From: Desulfoluna spongiiphila
Lineage (GTDB): Bacteria > Desulfobacterota > Desulfobacteria > Desulfobacterales > Desulfolunaceae
DNA: 64,000 nt
Assembly (NCBI RefSeq): GCF_900101345.1
Contig: NZ_FMUX01000015.1
Span: 100,617 to 164,616, forward strand
Reading direction: 5' to 3'
Shown piece after piece: positions 1 to 8,417 of this stretch. Under the pieces are notes generated by a model. The model saw only the letters and a program-made list of their open reading frames with translations. It was not told the origin of the DNA and did not search any database. Made by a program: the position numbers and the translations under genes. How positions within the stretch are numbered: the stretch's first letter is position 1; each line of letters starts with the position of its first letter.

Positions 1-155
1 TGCCAGTGCTCCCGGTAGAAGGCTGCTTCAAGGGAGGTTATCCGGCCGATGAGACCCGTGACGTACCCTTCTTCGACGGCAAGGCAGCCTCCATCCCGAA
101 GGGCCGGGGGTATCGGCGAAGGGCATATCGAATCGTTTGGTACATGGGCCTGCAT
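1..155 (-). CDS. GNAT-like acetyltransferase, N-terminal part only
   Basis: Open frame read on the minus strand from an ATG at 155 and running off the left edge (51 codons visible). A strong AAGGAGG ribosome site lies 10 bases before the ATG (about 166-172), which makes this a real start. The visible protein has a segment GYVTGLIGRITSLEAAFYRE, which resembles the opening of bacterial GNAT proteins with a conserved GRIxxLHxxYY motif. The substrate cannot be told. The assignment rests on one short motif, so it is tentative; the rest of the gene lies outside the window. Confidence 0.55.
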   Translation of the reverse strand, partial: MQAHVPNDSICPSPIPPALRDGGCLAVEEGYVTGLIGRITSLEAAFYREHW

Positions 156-264
156 GAACCGAACCTCCTTATTCAGTGTTCAGTTAGATTGCAAAAAAAT
201 AAAAAACATGCCTTCTATGGTTAAAGCCTGATGAATCACAGGGTCAGGAAAAAACAAAAGCAAT

Positions 265-435
265 GCCTCCGGCGGCGAGGTGTACCACCTCGAAAGCAGG
301 TTGCGAATGCGCTTTCCCCTTCGTTCCTCAGGGAAAATCACATTCGCTATTGATTTTGATTGGCCTGAGTCTGTTTTTTAAAACCTGTTTATTAAACTTT
401 TTAAAAGTTTAGCCCTCGGCAGGGGCGCCGGAGGC
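265..435 (+). repeat. Full GCCTCCGGCGG-bounded modular element (A end to B end)
   Basis: 171-bp non-coding element bounded by inverted GCCTCCGGCGG ends. The left (A) module carries a short hairpin around CACCT and a conserved CCCTTCGTTCCTCAGGG hairpin. The right (B) module carries the small palindrome AAACTTTTTAAAAGTTTA and a GC-rich hairpin. Nearly the same sequence recurs inverted at 18995-19162. Confidence 0.85.
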
Positions 436-450
436 TTCTTTAACTTGGCT

Positions 451-745
451 GCCTCCGGCGGCAAGGTGTGCCACCTTGAAAGCAGGTTGCGAATGTGCTT
501 TGCCCCTCGTTCCTCGGGTCACATCACATCCGCCTTTCAAGCAAACGTCGGCCTTAGTCATCGTTTGGGCTACATTACCCCCCCCGAACCCCTTTGTCCC
601 CTGGAGCGCCGCACTCCTGTGCGGCACGGGTAACGACGGACTAAAAAGCCGCACCGGAGTGCGGTGCTCCGTTTCGGTCAATTTTTATCAATTTTTTTTT
701 GAAGCTCACGACCAAACGCTTAGCCCCGGTAGGGCCGCCGGAGGC
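451..745 (+). repeat. Modular element with an inserted GCACTCC-hairpin block and C8 tract
   Basis: An A module begins at 451 and a B end closes at 745. Between them sits another repeat block (about 560-690): a run of eight C (578-585), then paired hairpins made from GCCGCACTCC and GGAGTGCGGC around GGGTAACGACGG. The same block recurs inverted at 63840-63990, where the C run is 22 long. No gene is seen in 156-749; the short frames here are repeat-derived. Confidence 0.8.
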
Positions 746-749
746 ATCT

Positions 750-1646
750 TTAACCGGGCTGCCTGCTTGAAAGCGCCACGCCGGACAGGATAAACCCGGC
801 GCTGACCAGATGAACCCATCCGATGGGTTCGCCTAAAAAGATCATGGCCTCCACCCCGCTGAACAGGGGAAGAAGATAGTAACAGACTGCGGTGCGCCCC
901 GGCCCGATGAGCATGATGGCCCGATTCCACAGGGCATAGGCTATCAGGGCGGCAAAAATCCCTAAGTAAGCCACCACTCCCATGGAGGCAAGGGGCATCA
1001 AAGGGGCTATGGAGAAACCCCGTTCCCAGAAATACGCAGGTGCCAGCATGGCCAGGCCCATAAAAAAGGTGGACGCAAGAAAGGTCAGCATGGAAAGCCC
1101 CTGGGGCTTTTGCCTCACCAGCAGGGAGTAAAAGGCGAAAATCAGGGCCGCCACCATCATCAGAAGGTCTCCGCTGTTAAAGCGCATTTTAAGCAGCACA
1201 CCGGGTGAGCCCCCGGTGATAAGAAGCAGCACCCCGAAAAAAGCCATGAGGGTGCCCACGACCTTGGCTCCGTGCATGCCCTCCCCCTGAAACAGCCAGG
1301 CCAGGATCACGATAAACAATGGGGAGACCATGGCAATAAGGGACAGGTTCAAGGCCGTTGTGGCAAGACCGGCTACATAGACAAGGGTGTTAAACAGGGT
1401 GACCCCTGAAAAGGCGGTGAGGCAAAGGTACCCCAAGTGCTCTTTCACCCGGGCCCTTTCCCTGATGAGATGCGGCAGGGCAAAGGGAAACAGTACGGCC
1501 GAAGCGAAGAACCACCGCCAGAAGGCAAGGGTCACCGGAGGCAGGCTGTGATGGAACCCCCGCGCAACGATGAAGTTCCCCGCCCAGAGAGCCGTGGCTC
1601 CCAACGCGCACATAATTCCAAGCCATAATGTTTTCCGATCTTCCAT
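750..1646 (-). CDS. EamA/DMT-family transporter
   Basis: 298-residue integral membrane protein of the drug/metabolite transporter superfamily with the usual ten hydrophobic segments, arranged as two EamA repeats (about 8-140 and 150-287). The N-terminus runs LWLGIMCALGATALWAGNFI, typical of the first EamA helix. An upstream GTG at 1652 is in frame, but a GGGAG ribosome site 8 bases before the ATG at 1646 favours the ATG. Family members export amino acids, nucleosides or other metabolites across the inner membrane; the substrate here cannot be predicted. The gene stands alone, converging on repeat elements and diverging from def. Confidence 0.9.
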   Translation of the reverse strand: MEDRKTLWLGIMCALGATALWAGNFIVARGFHHSLPPVTLAFWRWFFASAVLFPFALPHLIRERARVKEHLGYLCLTAFSGVTLFNTLVYVAGLATTALNLSLIAMVSPLFIVILAWLFQGEGMHGAKVVGTLMAFFGVLLLITGGSPGVLLKMRFNSGDLLMMVAALIFAFYSLLVRQKPQGLSMLTFLASTFFMGLAMLAPAYFWERGFSIAPLMPLASMGVVAYLGIFAALIAYALWNRAIMLIGPGRTAVCYYLLPLFSGVEAMIFLGEPIGWVHLVSAGFILSGVALSSRQPG

Positions 1647-1933
1647 GCCCACACTCCCTTAATCTATATACCTATTCCCTGTGCCGGGCCACCGGGCAGG
1701 GTCCCGCCTCACCCGGCGAGGCTTAAGGCTGCCGCCCCGCTCACCAGCGCTGAGGGTATCTCTTCTTTTGACTCGGCCAAAGATTCAGTGGTTACCCCAA
1801 TTCCCACAGCAAGGCAAGCCCCCTGTGGGAGCACGCCTTCGTTTTCAGCAGGAACACCGGTTCCCGGTATCACTTTTACTGATCCGCGGCCCAAAACACC
1901 TGTTGTTCGGCAAATCAAGACGTGATACTCTGC

Positions 1934-1976
1934 AAAATGGTCATATGGTCGAATTCCGACTGTCTTGACCATTTTT
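1934..1976 (+). promoter_or_regulatory. Inverted repeat upstream of def
   Basis: A perfect 10-bp inverted repeat, AAAATGGTCA (1934-1943) and TGACCATTTT (1966-1975), encloses 22 bases and ends in a short T run, 32 bases before the def start. It could be an operator, an attenuator or a weak terminator. The rest of the 361-bp gap between the EamA gene and def (1647-2007) shows no gene or repeat that I can support. Confidence 0.45.
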
Positions 1977-2007
1977 CAACCCACTGAAACACAAAGGTTT
2001 GTGAACC

Positions 2008-2517
2008 ATGACCATACTTGACATCGTGACGTATCCGGATAAGAGCCTTGCAGAACACTCAGAAAAAATCACCGAGATTGACGAGACCCTGAAAACCCTC
2101 ATCGAAGACATGGCCGAGACCATGTTTGAAGCCCCCGGTGCCGGGCTTGCCGCTGTTCAGGTTGGCGTCAGCAAGCAGTTGATTGTTATCAACACCACAG
2201 GTGAAGACGAAGAAAACAGCTACATGGCCCTTATCAACCCCGAAATTGTGGAAGCCGACGGCGAGTTCATCTCCGAAGACGAAGGATGCCTGTCCGTTCC
2301 CGAATTCCGTGCCACGGTCAAGCGATTCAACCGCGTAAAGGTCACGGCCCAGGATATCGACGGCAACCCCATGGAACTCAATGAAGAAGGATTCCCCGCC
2401 GTGGTGCTCCAGCACGAAATCGACCACTTGAAAGGCGTCCTTTTCATCAACCGCATCAGCGCCCTGAAACGTGAGATGTACAAACGAAAAGTCAAAAAAT
2501 GGATGAAAGGCCGCTAA
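2008..2517 (+). CDS. def: Peptide deformylase
   Basis: Cytosolic metalloenzyme of 169 residues that removes the formyl group from the initiator methionine of new proteins. All three signature motifs are present: GAGLAAVQ at 44-51, EGCLS at 92-96 (metal ligand Cys94) and HEIDH at 136-140 (two His ligands and the catalytic Glu). Length is normal for the family. It is followed after 3 bases by fmt, the classic def-fmt pair that both adds and removes the formyl group. No strong ribosome site is seen before the ATG. Confidence 0.97.
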   Translation: MTILDIVTYPDKSLAEHSEKITEIDETLKTLIEDMAETMFEAPGAGLAAVQVGVSKQLIVINTTGEDEENSYMALINPEIVEADGEFISEDEGCLSVPEFRATVKRFNRVKVTAQDIDGNPMELNEEGFPAVVLQHEIDHLKGVLFINRISALKREMYKRKVKKWMKGR

Positions 2518-2520
2518 GCC

Positions 2521-3462
2521 ATGACCAAACCGTCCATTATCTTCATGGGGACCCCCGACTTTGCCGTGAACGCCCTAAGGGCCCTTCACGAAAGCGGGCT
2601 CTTTGAGATTGCCCTGGTGGTGAGCCAGCCCGACCGCCCCAAAGGACGCGGCCGGAAACTGGAGCCCACCCCGGTGAAGGCCTATGCCCAGGCCATGGGG
2701 TATCGGGTGGAACAACCCGAAACGGTGAAATCCGAGGAGTTCATCCGCCTGGCCGAAGAGATCGCGCCGGACTTTTTTGTGGTGGTGGCCTTCGGCCAGA
2801 TCCTCAATCAGCGCCTCCTGGATGTGCCCAAGGTATGCCCCGTGAACATCCACGGTTCCCTGCTCCCCAGATACAGAGGGTCCGCCCCCATTCAGCGTGC
2901 GGTCATGAACGGTGATGCCGTCACCGGCGTCACCACCATGGTCATGGACCGCGGCATGGACACCGGCGACATGCTCCTCACCGTGAAGACCCCCATCGGA
3001 CCGGAAGACACGGCAGCCACCCTCCACGACCGCCTCTCCGAGCTGGGGGGCGAGCTCATCGTCAAGACCCTCCCCGGCCTCCTGGACGGAAGTGTGGTGC
3101 CCGTGCCCCAGGACAACGAGGCGGCCACCCACGCCGCCATGCTCTCCAAAGCCGAAGGGGAAATCGACTGGAGCGCTCCGGCCCGTATCATCGACTGCCG
3201 CCTGCGCGGCATGACCCCCTGGCCCGGTGCCTTCACCTTCCTGGACGGCAAGCGATTGCGTATCCACAAGACCCAGCCTCTTGAGATGCCTGCCACCGAT
3301 GCCCCCGGCACCGTGGTGACCGGCGGTTCCGAGCTGGTGGTGGCCACAGGCGAAGGGCTCCTGCGCATTGTGGAGCTCCAGGGAGCCAACAGCAAACGCA
3401 TGCCAGCCGAGGCTTTCCTCCGGGGCAACCCCATAGAGCCGGGTGCCCGCATGGGAAGCTGA
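2521..3462 (+). CDS. fmt: Methionyl-tRNA formyltransferase
   Basis: 313-residue enzyme that transfers a formyl group from 10-formyltetrahydrofolate to Met-tRNA(fMet). The N-terminal formyl transferase domain carries the catalytic Asn109 and His111 in CPVNIHGSLLPRYRG, and the conserved Asp147 in MDTGD. A C-terminal OB-like domain follows (about 207-310). Its start lies 3 bases after the def stop, so the two are surely co-transcribed. A hairpin with a T run follows at 3495-3528. Confidence 0.97.
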   Translation: MTKPSIIFMGTPDFAVNALRALHESGLFEIALVVSQPDRPKGRGRKLEPTPVKAYAQAMGYRVEQPETVKSEEFIRLAEEIAPDFFVVVAFGQILNQRLLDVPKVCPVNIHGSLLPRYRGSAPIQRAVMNGDAVTGVTTMVMDRGMDTGDMLLTVKTPIGPEDTAATLHDRLSELGGELIVKTLPGLLDGSVVPVPQDNEAATHAAMLSKAEGEIDWSAPARIIDCRLRGMTPWPGAFTFLDGKRLRIHKTQPLEMPATDAPGTVVTGGSELVVATGEGLLRIVELQGANSKRMPAEAFLRGNPIEPGARMGS

Positions 3463-3494
3463 AACGGCCCCATGCCCTTCCCCTCATTTGAATC

Positions 3495-3528
3495 AAACGC
3501 CGCCGATGGAATCATGGGCGGCGTTTTT
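3495..3528 (+). terminator. Rho-independent terminator of def-fmt
   Basis: Perfect stem AAACGCCGCC (3495-3504) and GGCGGCGTTT (3517-3526) with a 12-base loop and a five-T run, 32 bases after the fmt stop. Confidence 0.85.
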
Positions 3529-3576
3529 GATGGGCTGAAGACCAATGGATGGCATTTTTCGAATGCCCCCCAGCCC

Positions 3577-3802
3577 GTAGGGTGCACTCTGTGCACCATG
3601 TTCGGGTCTCCAGGGCCTTCGACTTTACCGAGGCCTCAGGGACATGCCACAGCGTTGTTTTGGTGCACGGAGTGCACCCTACAGTTCGCGTTCCCCGTGG
3701 GTTTCGGGTTTGGATAGCCGGTTTCGTAACCCCACAGCTCCGGGCGGGGTGTGATATTTTTCGAGCGGCCCTCAGCCCGTCCGGTGCACTCCGTGCACCA
3801 TG
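3577..3802. repeat. REP-like palindrome cluster (GGTGCAC..GTGCACC)
   Basis: Three copies of a palindromic core made of GTGCAC, 4 bases, GTGCAC (about 3577-3600, 3660-3682, 3781-3802), two of them with the flank GTAGGGT. The first two copies face each other. The same core builds the tandem array at 10418-10945. Together with the terminator this fills the 396-bp fmt-rsmB gap; the Trp/Cys-rich short frames read here are repeat artefacts. Confidence 0.85.
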
Positions 3803-3858
3803 CTCGGGTCACCTATAGAAAACATATTTTTCAATCACTTTAAAAAGCAGGACAACAC

Positions 3859-5214
3859 ATGACCCAAGACGCCCGAAGTCTGGCCTTTGAGATACTCACC
3901 ACCTTTGACAAAAACGCCGAAGCCACCCTGGATGCCGTGATGGACCGAATCACCGGCAAAGCCGAGTTGGACAGGCGAGAGATGGGCCTTGCCAACGCCC
4001 TTGTTTACGGGGTTCTTCGCCACAGGGGGCAACTGGACTACACCATCGACCACTTTGCGGCCAAGGGCATCGCCAAAATCGACAAAAAGCTCCTCACCAT
4101 CCTGCGCATTGCACTCTTTCAACTTCGGTTCATGGACAGGATCCCCGAATCCGCGGCCGTAAACACCGCCGTGGAGCTGGCCAAGGTCCACGCCTCCGAA
4201 AAATCCGGCGGGTTTGTCAACGCCCTGCTGCGCAACTGCCTCAGGGAACCGGATCAGCCGTCCCTGGACGATCTCTCCCCGGAAAAAAAGCTGGCCGTCA
4301 CCACCTCCATGCCCGTGTGGCTGGTGGAAAAATGGATTGAACGCATGGGCCATGAAGAGACTGCGGCCCTGTGTCGGGCCTCCAACGAGATCGCCCCCAT
4401 CACGGTGCGCACCAACTCCCTGAAAACCACCAGGGAAGAGCTCTTTGAGCGCCTGGCGCCCCAGGTGGAGACCCTTTCCCCCACGCCCGTATCCCCTCTG
4501 GGCCTCTCCTTTACCTCCCCGAAAGCCCCCATTTTCGAAATGGACGCCTTTAAAGAGGGATTGTTCCAGGTTCAGGACGAAGCAGCCCAGCTCATCGCCC
4601 TCATGGTGAACCCAAAGCCCGGCTCGCGGATTCTTGACGTCTGTGCGGGAGTGGGCGGCAAGTCCGGCCACCTGGCCCAGGTGATGGAAAACCAGGGGGA
4701 GCTGGTCTCCATGGACGTGGAAGCGTATAAACTCCAGAGCCTTGCCCGGGAGATGAAACGCCTCGGTATCACCAACATCACCACCCACGCCTGCGACCTC
4801 ACCCGCGAGAGCCCCGATCTCATCGGAGATGGCTTTGACGCCGTCCTCGTGGACGCCCCCTGCTCCGGCCTCGGCGTCATCCGCCGAAACCCGGACACCA
4901 AGTGGAAATACTTCAAGCGCAACGCCACCCGCCATGCAAAAAAACAAAAGGCCATCCTCTCCGCCGCAGCCCGCTGCGTGCGCCCCGGCGGCACCCTTGT
5001 CTATGCGGTCTGTTCCATGGAACCCGAAGAAAATGGAACCGTGGTGGAGGCCTTCCTTGAAAAACACACGGATTTTCGTATGATGAAACCCTTTGACACC
5101 GTTCCCCAAGGGGCCGAGGCCTTCATCACCTCCGAAGGGTACGTGGCCACCCTGCCCCACAAAAACGGAATGGACGGCTTCTTTGCCGCCCGCATGGTGC
5201 GGAAAGAAAAGTAA
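3859..5214 (+). CDS. rsmB: 16S rRNA (cytosine-5-)-methyltransferase RsmB
   Basis: 451-residue SAM-dependent RNA methyltransferase that modifies C967 of 16S rRNA in E. coli. The N-terminal part (about 1-140) is the NusB-like RNA-binding helical domain. The C-terminal Rossmann domain shows the SAM motif DVCAGVGGKSGHL (about 256-268), VDAPCSGLG with a catalytic-type Cys near 335, and a second Cys in VCSMEPEEN near 385. In the second motif VCS replaces the more usual STCS, but the Cys is kept. The gene is followed by a repeat element and then the PASTA gene, an arrangement common in Desulfobacterota. Confidence 0.95.
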   Translation: MTQDARSLAFEILTTFDKNAEATLDAVMDRITGKAELDRREMGLANALVYGVLRHRGQLDYTIDHFAAKGIAKIDKKLLTILRIALFQLRFMDRIPESAAVNTAVELAKVHASEKSGGFVNALLRNCLREPDQPSLDDLSPEKKLAVTTSMPVWLVEKWIERMGHEETAALCRASNEIAPITVRTNSLKTTREELFERLAPQVETLSPTPVSPLGLSFTSPKAPIFEMDAFKEGLFQVQDEAAQLIALMVNPKPGSRILDVCAGVGGKSGHLAQVMENQGELVSMDVEAYKLQSLAREMKRLGITNITTHACDLTRESPDLIGDGFDAVLVDAPCSGLGVIRRNPDTKWKYFKRNATRHAKKQKAILSAAARCVRPGGTLVYAVCSMEPEENGTVVEAFLEKHTDFRMMKPFDTVPQGAEAFITSEGYVATLPHKNGMDGFFAARMVRKEK

Positions 5215-5239
5215 AATTTCAGGTAACTATTCAGTTTAT

Positions 5240-5409
5240 GCCTCCGGCGGTCCTGCCGGGGGCTAAACGTTCAATAAGTGAAACAAACAGGTCGTAAAAC
5301 ACATTTCAGATGAAGTCTCTTTCAAAGGCGGATGTGGTTTGACCCGAGGAACGAGGGGCAAAGCGAATCCGCAACTGCTTTCAAGGTGGCACACCTTGCC
5401 GCCGGAGGC
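5240..5409 (-). repeat. Full GCCTCCGGCGG-bounded modular element (B end to A end)
   Basis: 170-bp element lying in the rsmB-PASTA gap in the opposite orientation to the copy at 265. The B module (GGCGGTCCTGCCGGGGGC hairpin) comes first; the A module (CCCGAGGAACGAGGGG and the CACCTTGCCGCCGGAGG end) last. GTAACTATTCAG, a recurring flank of this family, lies just before it at about 5223-5234. Confidence 0.85.
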
Positions 5410-5459
5410 TTTTTTGCAATCGGCACCTCTGCATGCCGAATTAAAATCGGGGAATCATC

Positions 5460-6425
5460 ATGTTCAAGGGTCTTCTCAAGTTCGTCACTCTCTTCATTCT
5501 CTTCGTCACCGCCGCCGGTGCCGCGTCCTTTGTGACCCTTACCTACATCATCGGCAATGAAAAGAGCGTGGTGGTCCCCGACCTGGTGGGGCGCGACGTT
5601 ATCTACGTCCTGGAGACCCTCTCCACCATGGAACTCAACACCAAGGTCAAGGGCTCCGAGTTCTCACCCCGCATCCCCAGAAACCGCGTCATCTTCCAGG
5701 ACCCTGAGCCCGGAACCCGCATGAAACGGGGCCGGGACGTGCGGATTGTCTTCTCCAAAGGACCCCAGCTGGTGGCCATGCCGTCGCTGAAACACCTGGC
5801 CCTTGCAGAAGCCAAAATCCAGCTCACGGAGATGGGCCTTGAATTCGGCGTCACCTCCGCCCTCTTCCACCCGGGGGTTGAGAAAGGGGCCGTCATCGCC
5901 CACGTACCGTCACCCGGCGCCCTTGTCACCCGAGGGGACAAGGTGGACCTGCTGCTGAGCAACGGGAAAAAGCCCAAAGCCATAATGATGGCGGATCTCA
6001 CGACCAACCCCCTGGACATGGCCCTGGAGCGCATCGAATCCATGGGTCTAAAGGTGGGCACCATCACCTCCACCCCCTCAAAAAAAGCCGAACGCAACAG
6101 CGTGCTGGACCAATCCCCGAAACCCGGCTTCAAGGTCACCCAGGGCCAGATCGTGGACATCACCATCAACAGGGCCCCACGCCCCGACTCCGAAGCCACC
6201 GGCACAGGAGCCACCGGATCCCGCCTCTTTACCTGGCGCATAGATGAAGGCTTCCTCAAAAAAAGAGTGAAGATCCAGCTGGTTGGAGATCGCCACACCG
6301 ATACCATCCTGGACAGGGAAGCGCTTCCCGGAGAAGAACTTTGGGTCCTTGTCCCCACCTTTGAACGCACAACCCTCTTCCTTTATGAAAACGGGCATCT
6401 CAAAGAGACGCGTTTTTTTGATTAA
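5460..6425 (+). CDS. PASTA-domain membrane-anchored protein
   Basis: 321-residue protein with a single N-terminal membrane helix (about 4-30) and no kinase domain. The rest would lie outside the inner membrane. Three PASTA repeats are visible, each opening with a VVPDLVG/AMPSLKH/MMADLTT-like segment (about 38-100, 105-168, 173-238), followed by a C-terminal extension of about 75 residues without recognised domain. PASTA domains bind peptidoglycan or muropeptides, so a cell-envelope role is likely. Position between rsmB and rpe matches the order seen in related bacteria. Confidence 0.88.
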   Translation: MFKGLLKFVTLFILFVTAAGAASFVTLTYIIGNEKSVVVPDLVGRDVIYVLETLSTMELNTKVKGSEFSPRIPRNRVIFQDPEPGTRMKRGRDVRIVFSKGPQLVAMPSLKHLALAEAKIQLTEMGLEFGVTSALFHPGVEKGAVIAHVPSPGALVTRGDKVDLLLSNGKKPKAIMMADLTTNPLDMALERIESMGLKVGTITSTPSKKAERNSVLDQSPKPGFKVTQGQIVDITINRAPRPDSEATGTGATGSRLFTWRIDEGFLKKRVKIQLVGDRHTDTILDREALPGEELWVLVPTFERTTLFLYENGHLKETRFFD

Positions 6426-6508
6426 GGCGATTGATTTTCAGGGCTGTTCGGGATAAGAAAGCATCAAATCACTTTTTATCAACCCCATGAAATATCAGGA
6501 TGTTATCC

Positions 6509-7174
6509 ATGTCCATTATTGCACCTTCCATATTGTCGGCAGACTTTTCGAAACTTGGAGACGAAATCAAGGCGGTGGAGGCTGCCGGAGCCGGCTGGAT
6601 CCACATTGACGTCATGGACGGCCACTTCGTGCCCAACCTCACCTACGGCCCCATCATTGTGGAAGCCTCCAAAAAGGTAACGGACCTGCCCCTGGACGTT
6701 CACCTCATGATCGAAAAGCCTGACCTTCTCATCCCGGACTTCGTCAAGGCCGGTGCGGACTGGATCTCCGTTCACGCCGAGGCGTGCACCCACCTCAACC
6801 GTTCCATTCAGCTCATCAAATCCCTTGGGGCCAAAGCAGGCGTGGCCTTGAACCCGGCTACCCCGGTGAGCGCCATCGAGTGGGTCATCGACGAGCTTGA
6901 TTTTGTCCTTGTCATGAGCGTGAACCCCGGATTCGGCGGGCAGTCCTTCATCGAGAACAGCCTCGACAAGGTGCGGGAGATCAAGAAAATGATCACCGAC
7001 AAAGGGCTCTCCACCCTCATCCAGATCGACGGCGGGGTCAACAAAAAGACCGTTCGCGATATTGCTGCAGCCGGTGTGGACTCCTTTGTGGCCGGTTCCG
7101 CCATCTTCGGCAGCGAAAGCTACGAGGAGACCATCTCCTTTCTCAAAAAAGAGATCGAGGACGCGGCACACTAA
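6509..7174 (+). CDS. rpe: Ribulose-phosphate 3-epimerase
   Basis: 221-residue TIM-barrel enzyme that interconverts ribulose 5-phosphate and xylulose 5-phosphate in the pentose phosphate pathway. Seen motifs are APSILSADF at the N-terminus, HIDVMDGHFVPN with metal-binding His and Asp, VHLMIEKP, the phosphate-binding IDGGVN and a second phosphate-site VAGSAIFG near the C-terminus. An in-frame ATG at 6500 exists, but the ribosome site CAGGA sits directly against it and is well spaced for the ATG at 6509, so the latter is chosen. Confidence 0.96.
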   Translation: MSIIAPSILSADFSKLGDEIKAVEAAGAGWIHIDVMDGHFVPNLTYGPIIVEASKKVTDLPLDVHLMIEKPDLLIPDFVKAGADWISVHAEACTHLNRSIQLIKSLGAKAGVALNPATPVSAIEWVIDELDFVLVMSVNPGFGGQSFIENSLDKVREIKKMITDKGLSTLIQIDGGVNKKTVRDIAAAGVDSFVAGSAIFGSESYEETISFLKKEIEDAAH

Positions 7175-7190
7175 AGGCTGCGCCTGCAAC

Positions 7191-7223
7191 GGATTGCTCC
7201 GGCGGCCCTGCCGGGGCAATCCC
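7191..7223 (+). terminator. GC-rich hairpin after rpe
   Basis: GGATTGC..CCGG pairs with CCGG.GCAATCC around GCGGCCCTG, 17 bases after the rpe stop. It has no T run. Its core is the B-end hairpin of the modular repeat family, so it may be a captured repeat end acting as a transcript end. Confidence 0.5.
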
Positions 7224-7311
7224 GCTGAAAAACATTTTATCTGAGTGTGTTCCCAACCAACCACGCAAGACGCGACGGCCCCGGCCGTTGCCATCCGAAG
7301 GGAGGCCCCTT

Positions 7312-7761
7312 GTGAAGCCCATGGTCATCGACGTTATTCATGGCCCCAACCTCAACATGCTTGGGCGCCGGGAACCTGAGATCTACGGCACCACCACCCT
7401 TGCCGACATCGACCGGGAGCTCGAAGCCCTGGGAACCACCCACGGGGCGGATGTGGAGAGTTTTCAGTCCAACTCCGAAGGGGAGATCGTGGACCGCATC
7501 CAGGAGGCCTACGGACGGGTCAGCGGGCTCATCATCAACCCGGCGGCCTACACCCACACCAGCGTTGCCATTCGGGACGCCCTGGCCATGCTCTCCTGCC
7601 CCATTGTGGAGATCCATCTCTCCAACATCCACAAACGGGAACCCTTCCGCCACCACTCCCACGTCTCGGGTGTGGCAGACGGGATCATCGCCGGTTTCGG
7701 TGCCAGGGGCTACCGGATGGCCCTTGAAGCCGTCCTCGATATGATCCGTGAACAGAAATAA
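7312..7761 (+). CDS. aroQ: 3-dehydroquinate dehydratase, type II
   Basis: 149-residue enzyme converting 3-dehydroquinate to 3-dehydroshikimate in the shikimate pathway. Family signatures are all present: GPNLNMLGRREPEIYG with the catalytic Tyr, FQSNSEGEIVDRI, NPAAYTHTSVAIRDAL and EIHLSNIHKREPFRHHS with the catalytic His. The GTG at 7312 is chosen because GGGAGG lies 6 bases before it; the first in-frame ATG is at 7321 and a TTG at 7288 lacks a ribosome site. Through chorismate it feeds the menaquinone genes that follow; the TetR gene begins 14 bases after its stop. Confidence 0.96.
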   Translation: MKPMVIDVIHGPNLNMLGRREPEIYGTTTLADIDRELEALGTTHGADVESFQSNSEGEIVDRIQEAYGRVSGLIINPAAYTHTSVAIRDALAMLSCPIVEIHLSNIHKREPFRHHSHVSGVADGIIAGFGARGYRMALEAVLDMIREQK

Positions 7762-7775
7762 CAAGGCCTGCCTGA

Positions 7776-8417
7776 ATGGAACCCAATCAAACCTTTCTCA
7801 ACCTGCCCGATGAAAAAAAACGCCGCATCGAAAATGCGGCTGCCGATGAATTTTCAGACAACGGGTACCGCAGCGCGAGCATCAACGCCATCGTCTCCAG
7901 GGTCGGCATTGCCAAGGGCTCCATCTTCCAGTATTTCGGTGACAAAAAAGGACTTTTCCTTTTTATTTTCGGGCAGTCCGTGGAAAAGGTGAAGGACTAC
8001 TTAAAGGAGGTCCGAGACGCCACCGCCGATGCCCCCTTGGGGGTTCGCCTGGAAGAGACCCTAAAGGCCGGGGTGGGGTTCACCCGAAAACACCCTGTGA
8101 TCTACCGGCTCTATGTCCGCACCCTGGCGGAAAAAGAGATCCCTTTTCGCTCCGAGATCCTCACCTCCATCCGGCGCTACAGCCTGGAGTACCTTCGTTC
8201 CCTCCTTGAAACAGCCCGGGAAAAGGGAGAACTCCGGGACGGGGTAAATGTCGAGGCCGCCTGTTTTATCATCGATGCCGCCATGGACCGCTTCCTCCAG
8301 GCCCTGACCCTCCCCCACATGGACGGCGGGCTGGGCATCCACAACGCCGATGACGAGGAGCTAAAGCAGCGGATAAAAATCCTCTGCGACAGCCTCCTCA
8401 CCGGGGTGACCCCATGA
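7776..8417 (+). CDS. TetR/AcrR-family transcriptional regulator (mqn-linked)
   Basis: 213-residue one-component repressor. The N-terminal helix-turn-helix (about 14-58) contains AADEFSDNGYRSASINAIVSRVGIAKG in pieces typical of TetR, followed by FQYFGDKKGLF; the C-terminal part is the variable ligand-binding domain. It sits between aroQ and mqnB; its stop overlaps the mqnB start by four bases (ATGA), so the regulator and mqnB are translated together. This location suggests, but does not prove, that it controls menaquinone genes, perhaps through the palindromes at 15671-15699. Confidence 0.9.
   Translation: MEPNQTFLNLPDEKKRRIENAAADEFSDNGYRSASINAIVSRVGIAKGSIFQYFGDKKGLFLFIFGQSVEKVKDYLKEVRDATADAPLGVRLEETLKAGVGFTRKHPVIYRLYVRTLAEKEIPFRSEILTSIRRYSLEYLRSLLETAREKGELRDGVNVEAACFIIDAAMDRFLQALTLPHMDGGLGIHNADDEELKQRIKILCDSLLTGVTP

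Noticed and set aside
3835..5160. 441-codon minus-strand reading frame
   Set aside because: Antisense shadow of rsmB with no recognisable domain.
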